Shown: in pieces, positions 9,689 through 19,656 of the stretch
How the letters are laid out: each line of letters begins with the position of its first letter
Position numbering within the stretch: the stretch's first letter is position 1
Assembly: GCF_927904885.1 (NCBI RefSeq)
Contig: NZ_CAKMNW010000043.1
Span: 42,296-106,295, forward strand
DNA: 64,000 nt
Source: Candidatus Nitrotoga sp. M5
GTDB lineage: Bacteria; Pseudomonadota; Gammaproteobacteria; Burkholderiales; Gallionellaceae
Reading direction: 5' to 3'
Position numbers and translations under genes: made by a program
The notes under the pieces: generated by a model
The model's database searches: none
What the model saw: the letters and a program-made list of their open reading frames with translations, nothing else
Told to the model about the DNA's origin: nothing

Positions 9689-10609
9689 TTAAACGTGTGC
9701 TAACCAATCGGCATATTGCGAATTTTTTCCGCTGACACAATCAAAAAACAGCGCTTGCAAGCGCGTTGTGATCGGCCCGCGCGATCCATTGCCAATAGTG
9801 CGGTTGTCTAGCTCGCAGATCGGTGTAACCTCTGCCGCAGTTCCAGTAAAGAAAGCTTCGTCAGCACAATATACCTCATCGCGCGTGATGCGTTTTTCGA
9901 TTAGTTGTATGCCAAGACTAGCCGCCAGTGTAATGATGGAGTCACGCGTAATGCCTTCCAGGCAGGACGTCAGGTCGGGTGTATACAGCTTGCCTTTTTT
10001 CACAATAAAGATGTTCTCGCCCGCCCCTTCCGCTACATAGCCATCCACGTCCAGTAAAAGCGCCTCGTCATAGCCATCATGCGCTACTTCTTGATGGGCC
10101 AGAATGGAGTTGGTGTAGGTACCGACTGATTTTGATCGGCACATATTAATGTTTACGTGATGGCGGGTGAAACTGGAAGTTTTTACACGAATGCCTTTTT
10201 CCATTCCCTCTGCACCAAGATACGCGCCCCATGGCCAAGCCGCAACGGCAACATGGACACTCACAGCAGTGGCGGCAATACCCATGGCTTCAGAGCCATA
10301 GAATACTATGGGACGAATGTAACAGGACTCCAGATTGTTGGCGCGCACTACTTCACATTGCGCCTCAGTCAGAGTTTCTTTGTCGAATGGCATCTTCATC
10401 TTGAAGATATAGGCTGAATTAAATAGGCGGTCAGTATGATCCTTGAGGCGGAAGATTGCCGTACCCTGATCAGTCTTGTAGGCACGCACACCTTCAAACA
10501 CGCCCATGCCGTAGTGGAGGGTATGCGTCAATACGTGTGTTGTGGCATCTCGCCAAGGCACGAGTTTGCCGTCATACCAGATAAAACCGTCGCGGTCAGC
10601 CATAGACAT
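9689..10609 (-). CDS. ilvE: Branched-chain amino acid aminotransferase
   Basis: A PLP enzyme of fold type IV that performs the last transamination in valine, leucine and isoleucine synthesis. The 306-residue protein has the N-terminal LTHTLHYGMGVFEGVRAY motif, the PLP lysine region SKSVGTYTNSILA, and the signature EGAGENIF followed by LEGITRDSI and FFTGTAAEVTPI. Length is standard for the IlvE group I family. The start ATG-TCC at 10609 gives the conserved MADRDGFIWYDG N-terminus after two residues. Confidence 0.95.
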   Translation of the reverse strand: MSMADRDGFIWYDGKLVPWRDATTHVLTHTLHYGMGVFEGVRAYKTDQGTAIFRLKDHTDRLFNSAYIFKMKMPFDKETLTEAQCEVVRANNLESCYIRPIVFYGSEAMGIAATAVSVHVAVAAWPWGAYLGAEGMEKGIRVKTSSFTRHHVNINMCRSKSVGTYTNSILAHQEVAHDGYDEALLLDVDGYVAEGAGENIFIVKKGKLYTPDLTSCLEGITRDSIITLAASLGIQLIEKRITRDEVYCADEAFFTGTAAEVTPICELDNRTIGNGSRGPITTRLQALFFDCVSGKNSQYADWLAHV

Positions 10610-10935
10610 GGTTGAAATTCCTTCAGAATATTACAAAGACCGCGATTCTAACGTTTTCCGTATACTTTATGAAGCAATTGTATTGTTTAAACATGAAAGA
10701 AAAGGATTATAAAATTCAGTTTTGACGGATGGCATCCTGACTTTGTGAACTTCTTGATCTGCGGTTAATGGGAGAATATGCAGACCACTAAGGTCAAACG
10801 AATACTGACGTACACAAGACGAAGCGTGACTCGCTAAAAACTCGTGTCTAAGCTGCCCAAGCCTTTATTCTGCGTGTAAACAGGTGCGATAAGCATCTGT
10901 CTCGCTTAAGCCCGCTAAGGCTATCTTTGAGCATT
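10610..10935. other. Intergenic region without a recognisable gene
   Basis: About 326 bases between the ilvE start and the argC stop. I see no open frame of useful length, no clear terminator hairpin and no similarity to the repeats elsewhere in the window. In several betaproteobacteria erpA lies next to argC; nothing resembling it is visible here, so it may have been lost or moved. Confidence 0.5.
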
Positions 10936-11964
10936 CTAAGGCAGCAGTGGAATACTAGTCAGCGCAGTTGTTTCGGGCAGGCCAAACATGATATTCATGT
11001 TTTGCACTGCTTGACCGGCTGCACCTTTGACCAGATTGTCAATTATTGACAATACAACTACAGTATTACCTTGTTGTGGCCGATGTACCGCGATACGACA
11101 GCAATTCGAACCGCGTACTGTACGCGTTTCCGGATGACTACCGGCTGGCATTACATCCACGAATATCTCTTTGGCGTAATGCTGTTCATATAGCGCCTGC
11201 AGGTCGGCATCACCTTGTATGCGCGCGTACAAGGTGGCATGAATACCACGTATCATCGGGGTAAGATGTGGCACAAAGGTCAGATCAACTTGCCGTTGTG
11301 CCGCTCGCGCGAGTCCTTGACTTATTTCTGGTAAATGGCGATGCCCAGATACACCATAAGCTTTGAAATTATCTGCCACTTCGGCAAACAGGATACTAGT
11401 CTCTGCCTTGCGTCCGGCGCCAGACGCGCCGGATTTAACATCGGCAATTAAGCTGTTGCAGTCCACAATTCCCGCTTCCAGTAAAGGTATAAAGCCAAGC
11501 TGCACAGCCGTTGGATAACAGCCCGGATTGGCCACTAACCGTGCATCTTTAATTTGCTCTCGGTTCCGCTCTGGTAGACCATATATTGCTTCAGACACAA
11601 GATCGGGGCAGGCGTGGCTCATGCCATACCACTTTTCCCATTCCTCCACGTCTTGAATACGAAAGTCCGCCGCTAAATCTATTATTCGCACCCCTGCGTC
11701 AAGCAATGCACGTGCATGATGCATGGCAATGCCATTGGGTGTGGCAAAGAATACCAAGTCGCATTGGTCCAGATGCACTTCGTCTGGATGGCTAAAACAT
11801 AAATCGACATAGCCGCGCAAGCTGGGAAACATCTGGCTGACTGGCATTCCTTGGTCAGCACGCGAGGTAATGGCACACAACTCCACTTGCGGATGTTGTG
11901 CCAGGTGTCTTAGCAACTCAACTCCCGTATAACCTGTGCCTCCAACAATACCAACTTTAATCAC
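10936..11964 (-). CDS. argC: N-acetyl-gamma-glutamyl-phosphate reductase
   Basis: Third step of arginine synthesis: NADPH-dependent reduction of N-acetylglutamyl phosphate to the semialdehyde. The 342-residue protein has the nucleotide-binding [14 protein letters not shown] at the N-terminus, the catalytic cysteine C149 in [12 protein letters not shown], the conserved [11 protein letters not shown] loop and the histidine-bearing SGHRHLPEI. It lies downstream of rplM-rpsI on the same strand, an order seen in other betaproteobacteria, but two hairpins in between suggest it has its own promoter. Confidence 0.96.
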   Translation of the reverse strand: MIKVGIVGGTGYTGVELLRHLAQHPQVELCAITSRADQGMPVSQMFPSLRGYVDLCFSHPDEVHLDQCDLVFFATPNGIAMHHARALLDAGVRIIDLAADFRIQDVEEWEKWYGMSHACPDLVSEAIYGLPERNREQIKDARLVANPGCYPTAVQLGFIPLLEAGIVDCNSLIADVKSGASGAGRKAETSILFAEVADNFKAYGVSGHRHLPEISQGLARAAQRQVDLTFVPHLTPMIRGIHATLYARIQGDADLQALYEQHYAKEIFVDVMPAGSHPETRTVRGSNCCRIAVHRPQQGNTVVVLSIIDNLVKGAAGQAVQNMNIMFGLPETTALTSIPLLP

Positions 11965-12129
11965 TAGCTTCCCCTATTGCATTTTACTTTATCTATGTCG
12001 AATATTATTACAGTAACCATTGATCCTGTGAAGGTAGCTAACAGTGCCATACTTGTTTAATTTGTAATTAGGTTAAACCACTTTAAGGAATTCAACCCTG
12101 CCAGACTGTTTTCAAATTATTGAAAATCG

Positions 12130-12145
12130 GCCTCCGCGAGGAGGC
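12130..12145. terminator. Strong GC hairpin between rpsI and argC
   Basis: A perfect six-pair stem GCCTCC/GGAGGC with loop GCGA. On the minus strand it is followed by CGATTTTC, a weak T-tract. It may be a second terminator after the rplM-rpsI terminator, or an element in the argC leader. The rest of 11965-12305 is AT-rich and has no open frame. Confidence 0.4.
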
Positions 12146-12262
12146 ATGATAATAGATCGTTGCCTATGCAGCCCGCATTCAAAATAACAGTGCGTTATTC
12201 CAGTTTATAAATATTCAGCCATCTGCCAATTATTTATTTTTCAAAATAAGCTTTCGAAAATG

Positions 12263-12286
12263 AAAAACCGCCCAAAGGCGGCTTTT
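12263..12286 (-). terminator. Rho-independent terminator of rplM-rpsI
   Basis: On the minus strand a CCGCC/GGCGG stem with loop TTTG is followed at once by TTTTTC and preceded by an A-run. It starts about 20 bases after the rpsI stop, so it fits termination of the ribosomal operon. Confidence 0.8.
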
Positions 12287-12305
12287 CCAAACACTCCAAA
12301 TACGC

Positions 12306-12698
12306 TTAACGCTTGGAGAATTGCTTACGGCGACGCGCTTTGCGCAAACCAACTTTTTTACGTTCAACTTCACGCGCATCGCGGGTAACAAGCCCGGCTT
12401 TGCTCAACGCTGGCTTCAAACTCGCATCATAATCTATCAGAGCTCGAGTAATGCCATGACGCACTGCTCCAGCTTGACCAGATTCACCACCGCCACAAAC
12501 GGTTACCATAATATCGAATTTATCAAGCATTTCTACCAGCTCTAGCGGCTGACGCACTATCATGCGGCCAGTCTCTCTCGAAAAAAATATATCGACTGGC
12601 TTATCGTTTACCACGATATCGCCCTTGCCTGATTTAATGAATACTCGAGCTATTGCGCTCTTGCGACGACCGGTACCATAGTTGTAAGTCACACTCAT
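12306..12698 (-). CDS. rpsI: 30S ribosomal protein S9
   Basis: Small-subunit protein whose basic C-terminal tail reaches towards the P-site tRNA. The 130 residues begin with [16 protein letters not shown] and end in the characteristic [11 protein letters not shown] tail. It is two bases downstream of rplM, the universal L13-S9 operon, and is followed by a clear terminator. Confidence 0.98.
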   Translation of the reverse strand: MSVTYNYGTGRRKSAIARVFIKSGKGDIVVNDKPVDIFFSRETGRMIVRQPLELVEMLDKFDIMVTVCGGGESGQAGAVRHGITRALIDYDASLKPALSKAGLVTRDAREVERKKVGLRKARRRKQFSKR

Positions 12699-12700
12699 AA

Positions 12701-13138
12701 TTAAGCTTTCAATAGATCAATAGGTTTAGGTTGCTGTGCCAAATGTGGGTGTTCAGCACCATCATAGATCTTAAGCTTGCGCAACATGGCATAGCCTAAA
12801 GGACCTTTTGGCAGCATACCTTTGACCGCTTTTTGCAACACACGGTCTGGATGACGCTCCTGCAATTTGGTAAAGTTGGTGGTGTAAAGTCCACCAGGAT
12901 AACCGGTGTGACGGTGATAGAACTTGTCTTGCGCCTTGTTACCGGTAACGCGCAGCTTTTCAGCATTGACCACGACGATAAAGTCACCCGTATCTACGTG
13001 CGGTGTATATATCGCCTTATGTTTGCCGCGTAGACGGGCTGCAATTTGACTGGCTAAACGACCTAAAATTTTGTCGGCAGCATCTACCAAATACCAGTCA
13101 TGCTGGACTTCATGGGGCTTAGCTGAAAATGTTTTCAT
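12701..13138 (-). CDS. rplM: 50S ribosomal protein L13
   Basis: Early-assembling large-subunit protein. The 145 residues include the family motifs [31 protein letters not shown] and [15 protein letters not shown]. It is the first gene of the rplM-rpsI operon, and a good promoter lies 44-73 bases upstream of the start. Confidence 0.98.
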   Translation of the reverse strand: MKTFSAKPHEVQHDWYLVDAADKILGRLASQIAARLRGKHKAIYTPHVDTGDFIVVVNAEKLRVTGNKAQDKFYHRHTGYPGGLYTTNFTKLQERHPDRVLQKAVKGMLPKGPLGYAMLRKLKIYDGAEHPHLAQQPKPIDLLKA

Positions 13139-13181
13139 GGCACTTCCTAAAACAAAAATTAGTGAACTTCGAAGGGCGCGA

Positions 13182-13211
13182 ATTTTATGCTAAAAGCCCA
13201 GCCTCTGTCAA
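13182..13211 (-). promoter_or_regulatory. Sigma-70 promoter of rplM-rpsI
   Basis: On the minus strand a consensus -35 TTGACA (13206-13211) and a -10 TAAAAT (13182-13187) are separated by 18 bases. The transcription start would fall about 38 bases before the rplM ATG. This is the closest match to the consensus that I noticed in the window, as expected for a highly expressed ribosomal operon. Confidence 0.72.
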
Positions 13212-13300
13212 ACAAATTCAATTCTCAGGCTCAGTATCAAGGAGAGGTACTATTTCTATAGAATATATTTGACCGCTTTGATTTTTACCAAAATTCCATA

Positions 13301-14824
13301 TTATTGATTAATGACTAAATCAAGATCGAGCTGACTGGCATCATCATCCGTATTTACTTTACTATTTTTTTCACGCGCCGATTCAATTGTATCGAGATAC
13401 TCTGAAGTAACATCTCCGGTTATGTAATCTCCATCAAAGCATGAAGCATCAAAGTATTTAAGTTCCGGATTCGTTTTGCGTACTGCTGCTTTGAGATCAT
13501 CAAGATCCTGATACACCAACCTGTCTGCTCCGATCTCACGGCAGATTTCCTCATCACTGCGGCCGGTGGCAATCAGCTCATTGCGGCTCGGCATGTCTAT
13601 GCCATACACATTAGGAAAACGCACTGGAGGAGCGGCGGAGGCAAAGTACACCTTGCGCGCACCGGCATCACGCGCCATTTGGACAATTTCACGGCTAGTG
13701 GTGCCACGTACGATGGAATCATCCACCAACAAGACATTTTTATCTTTGAATTCCACGCTAATTGCATTGAGTTTCTGGCGCACCGATTTTTTCCTCATCG
13801 CCTGCCCCGGCATTATGAAGGTACGTCCGATATAACGGTTTTTCACGAAACCTTCGCGAAAGGAAATACCCAAACGATTAGCCAATTGCAAGGCACTAGG
13901 GCGGCTGGAATCCGGAATGGGAATAACTACATCAATATCATGTTGCTGCCATTCGCGCGTGATTTTGTCGGCCAGGTTTTCACCCATGTTCAAACGTGTC
14001 TCATATACCGAAACTCCATTGATCACGGAATCCGGGCGTGCCAGATAAACATACTCAAAAATGCATGGGTTAAGTGTAGGATTTTCTGAACATTGCTGAC
14101 TATAAAAGTTTCCATCAAAGTCAATAAACACCGATTCACCTGGTGCAATATCGCGTATAAATTTGAATCCTAACGTATCCAGCGCGACGCTTTCCGAAGC
14201 AATCAAATATTCCGTGCCACTTTCGGTTTGATGACTACCCAATACCAGTGGCCGAATGCCATAAGCATCGCGGAACGCCAATAGGCCATAACCCGCAACC
14301 ATTGCCACCACTGCGTAAGCACCACGGCAGCGACGATGCACCCCAGATACGGCATCAAAGATACTTTTAATGTCCAGCCGATAGCGCATTGTGGAATTGG
14401 CTTGCAACTCGTGTGCAAGCACATTGAGCAGCACTTCCGAATCGGAATTGGTGTTTACATGACGCCTGTCTTCCAGAAACAATTCTTGCTGCAATTGTTC
14501 GGTATTGGTCAAGTTTCCGTTATGTCCAAGCACAATGCCGAATGGCGAATTTACATAAAACGGCTGAGCTTCATTATGATCGATGGCAGAACCCGCAGTA
14601 GGATAGCGGACATGCGCTATGCCCGCATTGCCGCGCAGCGCTCGCATGTTACGTGTTCGAAATACATCGCGCACCATGCCATTACCCTTGTGCAAGTGGA
14701 AGGTATTGCCTTCGATAGTAGCAATACCCGCGGCATCCTGACCGCGATGCTGCAACACTAGCAAGCCATCATATAAAATTTGATTGGCCGATGTTTGAGC
14801 GACAATACCTAGAATGCCACACAT
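13301..14824 (-). CDS. purF: Amidophosphoribosyltransferase
   Basis: Commits PRPP to purine synthesis by transferring the glutamine amide nitrogen. After the initiator Met, the N-terminal nucleophile Cys2 is present ([10 protein letters not shown]). The glutaminase part contains [12 protein letters not shown] and LGHNGNLTN. The PRPP-binding signature [17 protein letters not shown] is visible around residues 360-380. The 507-residue length is typical. It is the last gene of the folC-dedD-cvpA-purF run, 16 bases after cvpA. Confidence 0.97.
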   Translation of the reverse strand: MCGILGIVAQTSANQILYDGLLVLQHRGQDAAGIATIEGNTFHLHKGNGMVRDVFRTRNMRALRGNAGIAHVRYPTAGSAIDHNEAQPFYVNSPFGIVLGHNGNLTNTEQLQQELFLEDRRHVNTNSDSEVLLNVLAHELQANSTMRYRLDIKSIFDAVSGVHRRCRGAYAVVAMVAGYGLLAFRDAYGIRPLVLGSHQTESGTEYLIASESVALDTLGFKFIRDIAPGESVFIDFDGNFYSQQCSENPTLNPCIFEYVYLARPDSVINGVSVYETRLNMGENLADKITREWQQHDIDVVIPIPDSSRPSALQLANRLGISFREGFVKNRYIGRTFIMPGQAMRKKSVRQKLNAISVEFKDKNVLLVDDSIVRGTTSREIVQMARDAGARKVYFASAAPPVRFPNVYGIDMPSRNELIATGRSDEEICREIGADRLVYQDLDDLKAAVRKTNPELKYFDASCFDGDYITGDVTSEYLDTIESAREKNSKVNTDDDASQLDLDLVINQ

Positions 14825-14840
14825 GTTTTAACCCCAATAT

Positions 14841-15341
14841 TTATTTTTTCAATCCAAAATGCACACGGCTCGCCACGCTATCTGGCAACCAGACTAGGCT
14901 AGCCAGTGCCAGACTTTCCAACGGCTTGCTCAGCTTCGCCTCACGCCAAAACGGCTCCTTCGGCAAATCAGTTAATCCCGCCAGTAGCACTAATATCAGC
15001 ACTAATAACGTACCCCGTAACATACCGAACATGCTACCAAATAAGCCATCTAACCATCCGAGGCCAATCGATTTAATCAATTTCGACAACATCCATACCA
15101 CAATACTACTGACAATCAAGGTGCCCACAAACAACAAAGCAAAAGCAACAGTGACTTTAATCGCATCCACCCCCAACTCTGCCGGCATCAATGCTGCCAA
15201 ATTATCTGCCTGCCAACGTGCCACCACGTACGCTATCACCCAACCAAGTAGCGAAAGCACTTCATACACAAAGCCGCGCCACCAGCCCAGCAACACTGAC
15301 CATGCGGCAATCCCAATGACAACATAATCAAACCAAGTCAT
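14841..15341 (-). CDS. cvpA: CvpA family membrane protein
   Basis: A 166-residue inner-membrane protein with four predicted hydrophobic helices (about residues 3-20, 24-41, 65-86 and 105-125) and the start MTWFDYVVIGIAAWSVLLGW typical of CvpA. In Escherichia coli it is needed for colicin V production and contributes to envelope stress tolerance; its exact activity is unknown. It sits between dedD and purF, its conserved place, and is 3 bases downstream of dedD. Confidence 0.92.
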   Translation of the reverse strand: MTWFDYVVIGIAAWSVLLGWWRGFVYEVLSLLGWVIAYVVARWQADNLAALMPAELGVDAIKVTVAFALLFVGTLIVSSIVVWMLSKLIKSIGLGWLDGLFGSMFGMLRGTLLVLILVLLAGLTDLPKEPFWREAKLSKPLESLALASLVWLPDSVASRVHFGLKK

Positions 15342-15344
15342 TAT

Positions 15345-15968
15345 TTAATACTCTGGACTTACCGTCGGTTTAAGCCCTTGCGCCACTAGCTTGTTGTACA
15401 CATTGTTTGCAGCATCGCGCGAGGCATAAGGCCCAACGCGTACACGAGTCTTGCCATCTGCTTTCTCAGTGTAAACTTTCATATTTTGCTTACTTAATTT
15501 TTTCTTCCATTGATACGCGGTGTTGGCATTTGAAAATGCGCCGACCTGCACCACAAAACCGGTGTGTGCTGTGGACTGCCTATTCTCTTTGGAAATATCA
15601 CTAACAGGCTTAGTTTCAGACTTGACAGGAGCAGGCTTACTTTTAATCGCTGGCGGTGGTGCCGCGACTACTTTTTCTTTAACATCTGGTACGCTGGGCT
15701 CTGCTGAAGCAGGAACAGCAACTGGTGATGAATCCTCAAGATCGGAGACAGGCGCTGACGGTATGCCCATTTTGGGCATGAACTCACCCACCTTATCCTT
15801 GTCTGGAATTCGCAGTTCAATATCCTGCCCTGATAACTTGGGTTCGCTGTCCAACACCATGGGCAGCAATACTACAATTACGATGGTAAGTGCCACCGCG
15901 CCAATCAACCGACGTCTCGCTCGACGTTTCAGATTGACTTCATCATCCATGAGTTGTTTTGCCATCAT
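15345..15968 (-). CDS. dedD: SPOR domain protein (DedD-like)
   Basis: A 207-residue division-associated protein. It has a cytoplasmic N-terminus rich in basic residues, one membrane helix (about 22-40, LIGAVALTIVIVVLLPMVL), a proline/alanine/lysine-rich periplasmic linker and a C-terminal SPOR domain (about 135-205, FVVQVGAFSNANTAYQWK). SPOR domains bind denuded septal peptidoglycan, so this protein probably localises to the division site. A GGAG ribosome-binding site precedes the first of two adjacent ATG codons. Confidence 0.9.
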   Translation of the reverse strand: MMAKQLMDDEVNLKRRARRRLIGAVALTIVIVVLLPMVLDSEPKLSGQDIELRIPDKDKVGEFMPKMGIPSAPVSDLEDSSPVAVPASAEPSVPDVKEKVVAAPPPAIKSKPAPVKSETKPVSDISKENRQSTAHTGFVVQVGAFSNANTAYQWKKKLSKQNMKVYTEKADGKTRVRVGPYASRDAANNVYNKLVAQGLKPTVSPEY

Positions 15969-15983
15969 GTTTCTCCGCGCAAA

Positions 15984-17315
15984 TCAAATCAAGCGTAGCG
16001 CAGACTGCGCGCGCATCACTTCAGCTACTGTATAGAATGAACCAAAGGCTATAATTCTATCATTTTCGACGGCCTCATTACAGGCATGCTGTAATGCATC
16101 GGATACCGTGACAAACGTAAGTACCGCGCTTTTCACTCCCTCTGCATCTAACACACTGGCTAATTCCGTGGCCGTTACACCACGCGGCGTGGCAATACCA
16201 GCCACTAGCCAGACATCCACCTGCTCCTTGAGCGCACGTGCCACACTGGCCATATCCTTGTCCTTAAGCATGGCGAACACTGCAAAAGTCTTACGGCAAG
16301 GCGGCAAGTCGGCCAAATTTTGCGCCAGTGAGCGCGCCGCATGAGGGTTGTGCGCCACATCCAAAATCAGCGTCGGTCTGCCGGGCACAACCTGAAAACG
16401 ACCTGGCAGAACTACCTCGACCAAGCCGCGCCGCACTGCAGCCATACTTACCGGCAGTTGACTTTTAAGTGCATCCAATACCGCCAATGCGGCGCTAGCA
16501 TTGTTTAATTGAAATGCTCCACGCAAAGCTGGATAAGGCAAGGCGCTACGAGTGCCGCTCACACCATGATAATTCCATTGTTGCGCGCCTGCCGAGAAGC
16601 TGAATTGCTCGCCCAGACACCACAACTGCGCGCCGACATGCTGGGCCTGCGTACGAATTGCAATCGGCATATCCATATCGCCAAACACGGCCACTTTCCC
16701 GACACGAAAAATCCCCGCCTTCTCAAACGCAACTTGTTCACGCGTATCGCCTAGATACTCAGTATGATCCAAATCTATACTGGTAACCACAGCACAATCA
16801 TGGTCAAATATATTGACTGCATCCAGCCGCCCACCTAGACCAACCTCCAGTATCGCTACCTCTACTGACTGATCAATAAAACATTGCATCGCAGCTAGCG
16901 TGCCGAACTCGAAATAGGTTAACGAAATTTCTGATGATTCATCATCCAGCAAGCTAGTCCCTGTTTTTTCCAAGGGTTGGCCAGCGCACGCCAGCTCAAC
17001 CCGCCCGAATGCTGCGCACAAAACCTCATCACTGGATTGGCGCTGTCCAATGCGAACACGCTCGTTGTAATCCAGTAAATGCGGCGAGGTGTAGCAGCCG
17101 ACGCAATAGCCAGCAGCGTGCAACATATTTTCTAGCATTGCACACACTGAACCTTTGCCGTTGGTACCACCGACAACAATGATAGGAAAAGTTGGATTGA
17201 ATCCAAGACGTTGCTTAACTTTTGTTACACGCTCAAGACCCAACTCAATAGCATTAGGGTGCTTGGTCTCAAGATAGGCAAGCCAGTCATTCAATGCGCT
17301 ATACTTATCCAACAT
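15984..17315 (-). CDS. folC: Folylpolyglutamate synthase/dihydrofolate synthase
   Basis: ATP-dependent addition of glutamate to dihydropteroate and to folates. The 443-residue Mur-ligase-fold protein has the P-loop GGTNGKGSVCAML (about residues 48-60), the folate-loop region SPHLLDYNERVRIG, EVGLGGRLDAVN and DHTEYLG, and the C-terminal domain beginning near LDVAHNPHAARSL. It leads the folC-dedD-cvpA-purF run. The accD gene that usually precedes folC is not present here; the neighbour upstream is selO. Confidence 0.95.
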   Translation of the reverse strand: MLDKYSALNDWLAYLETKHPNAIELGLERVTKVKQRLGFNPTFPIIVVGGTNGKGSVCAMLENMLHAAGYCVGCYTSPHLLDYNERVRIGQRQSSDEVLCAAFGRVELACAGQPLEKTGTSLLDDESSEISLTYFEFGTLAAMQCFIDQSVEVAILEVGLGGRLDAVNIFDHDCAVVTSIDLDHTEYLGDTREQVAFEKAGIFRVGKVAVFGDMDMPIAIRTQAQHVGAQLWCLGEQFSFSAGAQQWNYHGVSGTRSALPYPALRGAFQLNNASAALAVLDALKSQLPVSMAAVRRGLVEVVLPGRFQVVPGRPTLILDVAHNPHAARSLAQNLADLPPCRKTFAVFAMLKDKDMASVARALKEQVDVWLVAGIATPRGVTATELASVLDAEGVKSAVLTFVTVSDALQHACNEAVENDRIIAFGSFYTVAEVMRAQSALRLI

Positions 17316-17529
17316 GTCTACCTAGCTGATTGTTAATTAATGATTTATTGATTATTATTAATTCTGGTAGCATACGTGCACGACTTCTGCAGAAAAAGTT
17401 TATTATCAAAAAACACATAATCTCTACTCACTCAGCCAAGCTTAGATTTCGGCTATGCTCAATGGGAGATATTTATGGGTGCCTTGTAGTGTGCTTTGGC
17501 AACCAAAGAATGGTATAGGCAGCTTTGCA

Positions 17530-18999
17530 TCAGGATGAACAGCTTACCACGACATGGCGCGCCCAATCTGGTGCAGGCGCGGCATAATCTTCCATTTCGG
17601 GTTGCTCATCAAAGGGGCGACTAAGCAATGCCAACAAGCGATCTATTTCCGAAAAGTCGCGTTCCCGTTCAGCCAAGGCAATCGCACTTTGCGCCATGGA
17701 GTTACGCAGAATATATTTTGGATTGGCCTTGTTCATACGCACCTTGCGATCCTCGTCAGTTCCCGGTTCGCTTTGCAAGCGTATACGATAAGCTTCGGCC
17801 CAAGCGTCAAACGCCAGTCGATCGACGAATTGATCGCGTAGCTCGCTATTTTTCTCATCCGGCGCGAGTTTGAACAGACTCAAACTACGAAACAGGTTGG
17901 TGTAATCCAGTTGACTGGCGCGCATCATTTCCAGCAATGGTGTAACAAGAGAAACATCTTCTTTGCTGACGTTGGTTAGTCCCAGCTTCTTGCCCATCAA
18001 TTCAGCATAGTGTTCGTAGAATGTCGGTTCGTAATTCTCCAGTGCCTTTTGCGCCTCCTCCACCTCGATAATGGGCGTTAAAGCCTGTGCCAGACAAGCC
18101 AGATTCCACAGACCTATTTGCGGTTGCTGATCAAAGGCATAGCGGCCGCCATGGTCGGAGTGATTACAAATAAATCCCGGATCGTAGGTTTCCATGAAAC
18201 CGAAAGGACCATAATCGAAAGTCAGCCCGAGAATCGACATGTTGTCTGTATTCATCACGCCATGTGCGAAACCGACAGACTGCCATTTAGCCATCAGATG
18301 TGCGGTGAGCGTGATTACCTCATTCAAAAAACGTAAATACTTGTCCGGCGCATCGCTGATGTCAGGAAAATGCTTGTCGATAACATAGTCAGCGAGTAAG
18401 GCGATTGGTTCGTGTTGACCCCTATAGGCGAACACCTCAAACGAACCGAAACGCACATGCGACGGTGATAAACGAGTAATCACGGCTGCGCTTTCAATAG
18501 ACTCACGGTACACCTCTGCATCGCTTCCCACAATGCACAAAGCACGAGAAGTCGGAATGCCCAATCCATGCATAGCTTCTGAACACAAGTATTCACGAAT
18601 ACTGGATCTCAGCACGGCACGTCCATCTCCATTGCGTGAGAATGGTGTAATACCCGCCCCTTTCAACTGAATATCCCAAGACTCTCCATCGCTATTTTTT
18701 ATTTCACCAAGCAAAATTGCGCGTCCATCTCCCAGTTGCGGCACGAAGTGACCAAACTGGTGCCCCGCGTAGAGCATCGACAAAGGTTCGCTACCAGGCA
18801 ACAAAAGGTTACCGATAAAATACTCGGCGAAATCCGCGCTCTCAACCTCGCTTGCATCCAAATTAATTAATTTGGCTGCACTAGCATTAAAACTAACTAA
18901 ATAGGGATGGGGTAAAGGTGTGGGATTCAAGCAACTATGAAAAACAGCTGGTAGCCGAGAAAAAGTATTATCAAAATTCAATTGATCAAGTTTTTTCAT
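17530..18999 (-). CDS. selO: Protein adenylyltransferase SelO (YdiU family)
   Basis: A pseudokinase-fold enzyme that transfers AMP to protein Ser/Thr/Tyr residues and is linked to redox stress. The 489-residue protein shows the family blocks YAGHQFGHFVPQLGDGRA, QLKGAGITPFSRNGDGRAVL, REYLCSEAMHGLGIPTSRAL and HGVMNTDNMSILGLTFDYGP, which hold the nucleotide and metal ligands (N and D of the last block). The C-terminus ends in SCSS, the cysteine equivalent of the selenocysteine tail of eukaryotic SelO. It appears monocistronic, with about 210 gene-free bases on its downstream side. Confidence 0.95.
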   Translation of the reverse strand: MKKLDQLNFDNTFSRLPAVFHSCLNPTPLPHPYLVSFNASAAKLINLDASEVESADFAEYFIGNLLLPGSEPLSMLYAGHQFGHFVPQLGDGRAILLGEIKNSDGESWDIQLKGAGITPFSRNGDGRAVLRSSIREYLCSEAMHGLGIPTSRALCIVGSDAEVYRESIESAAVITRLSPSHVRFGSFEVFAYRGQHEPIALLADYVIDKHFPDISDAPDKYLRFLNEVITLTAHLMAKWQSVGFAHGVMNTDNMSILGLTFDYGPFGFMETYDPGFICNHSDHGGRYAFDQQPQIGLWNLACLAQALTPIIEVEEAQKALENYEPTFYEHYAELMGKKLGLTNVSKEDVSLVTPLLEMMRASQLDYTNLFRSLSLFKLAPDEKNSELRDQFVDRLAFDAWAEAYRIRLQSEPGTDEDRKVRMNKANPKYILRNSMAQSAIALAERERDFSEIDRLLALLSRPFDEQPEMEDYAAPAPDWARHVVVSCSS

Positions 19000-19087
19000 A
19001 GGAATAATTTAAATCCGGTTTACTTAAATTCATACAAGGTTATAAAACAATTAAGCTTTGTGGCGTGCATGCCGCCCATGCAAGCCA

Positions 19088-19630
19088 TCACCGCCGCCGT
19101 AATGCACGTTTTCGCCATTCCCATACAACCATCGCTCGCCACAATATACGCACGCTAAAATATCCCACAATAGCGAAACTTAACGCCAACAGCGGCAAAC
19201 CAGCAGCGAGTGGTTTACCTAATGACATAAACCAATCCAGCATGACGGTAGGCCAGTTAAGCCAAGTCATTTCCGGTAAGGAAAGCTTAACGGACGATTG
19301 GCCGTTATTATGTCCGGTAACAAATACACCCAGCTGATATGCCAACGCATAGAGAGGCACGATGGTAAATGGGTTGGTGTACAGCGTGGAGACCGCAGCT
19401 ACCGGCAAATTAACGCGAAACAGCACTGCCAGCAAAGCTGCGCCAATCATTTGAAGCGGACCAGGAATCAGTCCGGCGAACAGACCGACAGCGACGCCGC
19501 CCGACACGGAATGGCGGTTAAGATGCCATAGATTAGGATGATTTAGCCAGCCGCCAAACCAACCCGCCCAACGGCTTTGTTTGATTGTTTCATGGCTAGG
19601 CAGGAATTTTCTGAAATATTTTTTCGGCAC
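19088..19630 (-). CDS. DUF2062 membrane protein
   Basis: A 180-residue protein of the DUF2062 family (PF09835), of unknown function. It has a basic N-terminus, then conserved segments HSVSGGVAVGLFAGLIPGPLQ and YTNPFTIVPLYALAYQLG with predicted membrane helices at about 47-75, 85-105 and 140-165, and a basic tail. In betaproteobacteria members often lie near comEC, as here, although the two genes are divergent and separated by an ATPase relic. Confidence 0.88.
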   Translation of the reverse strand: MPKKYFRKFLPSHETIKQSRWAGWFGGWLNHPNLWHLNRHSVSGGVAVGLFAGLIPGPLQMIGAALLAVLFRVNLPVAAVSTLYTNPFTIVPLYALAYQLGVFVTGHNNGQSSVKLSLPEMTWLNWPTVMLDWFMSLGKPLAAGLPLLALSFAIVGYFSVRILWRAMVVWEWRKRALRRR

Positions 19631-19656
19631 TGGTATTCGGTAATTAAGGCAAAATC

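Noticed and set aside
13679..14089. 136-residue plus-strand frame inside purF
   Set aside because: It is antisense to a strongly conserved gene and shows no independent features.
17330..17518. 62-residue frame between folC and selO
   Set aside because: No ribosome-binding site, no family resemblance and ordinary length for an AT-rich intergenic region.
17530..17541. Possible selenocysteine at the end of SelO
   Set aside because: The C-terminus is SCSS with ordinary cysteine and serine codons before the stop; bacterial SelO proteins normally end this way.
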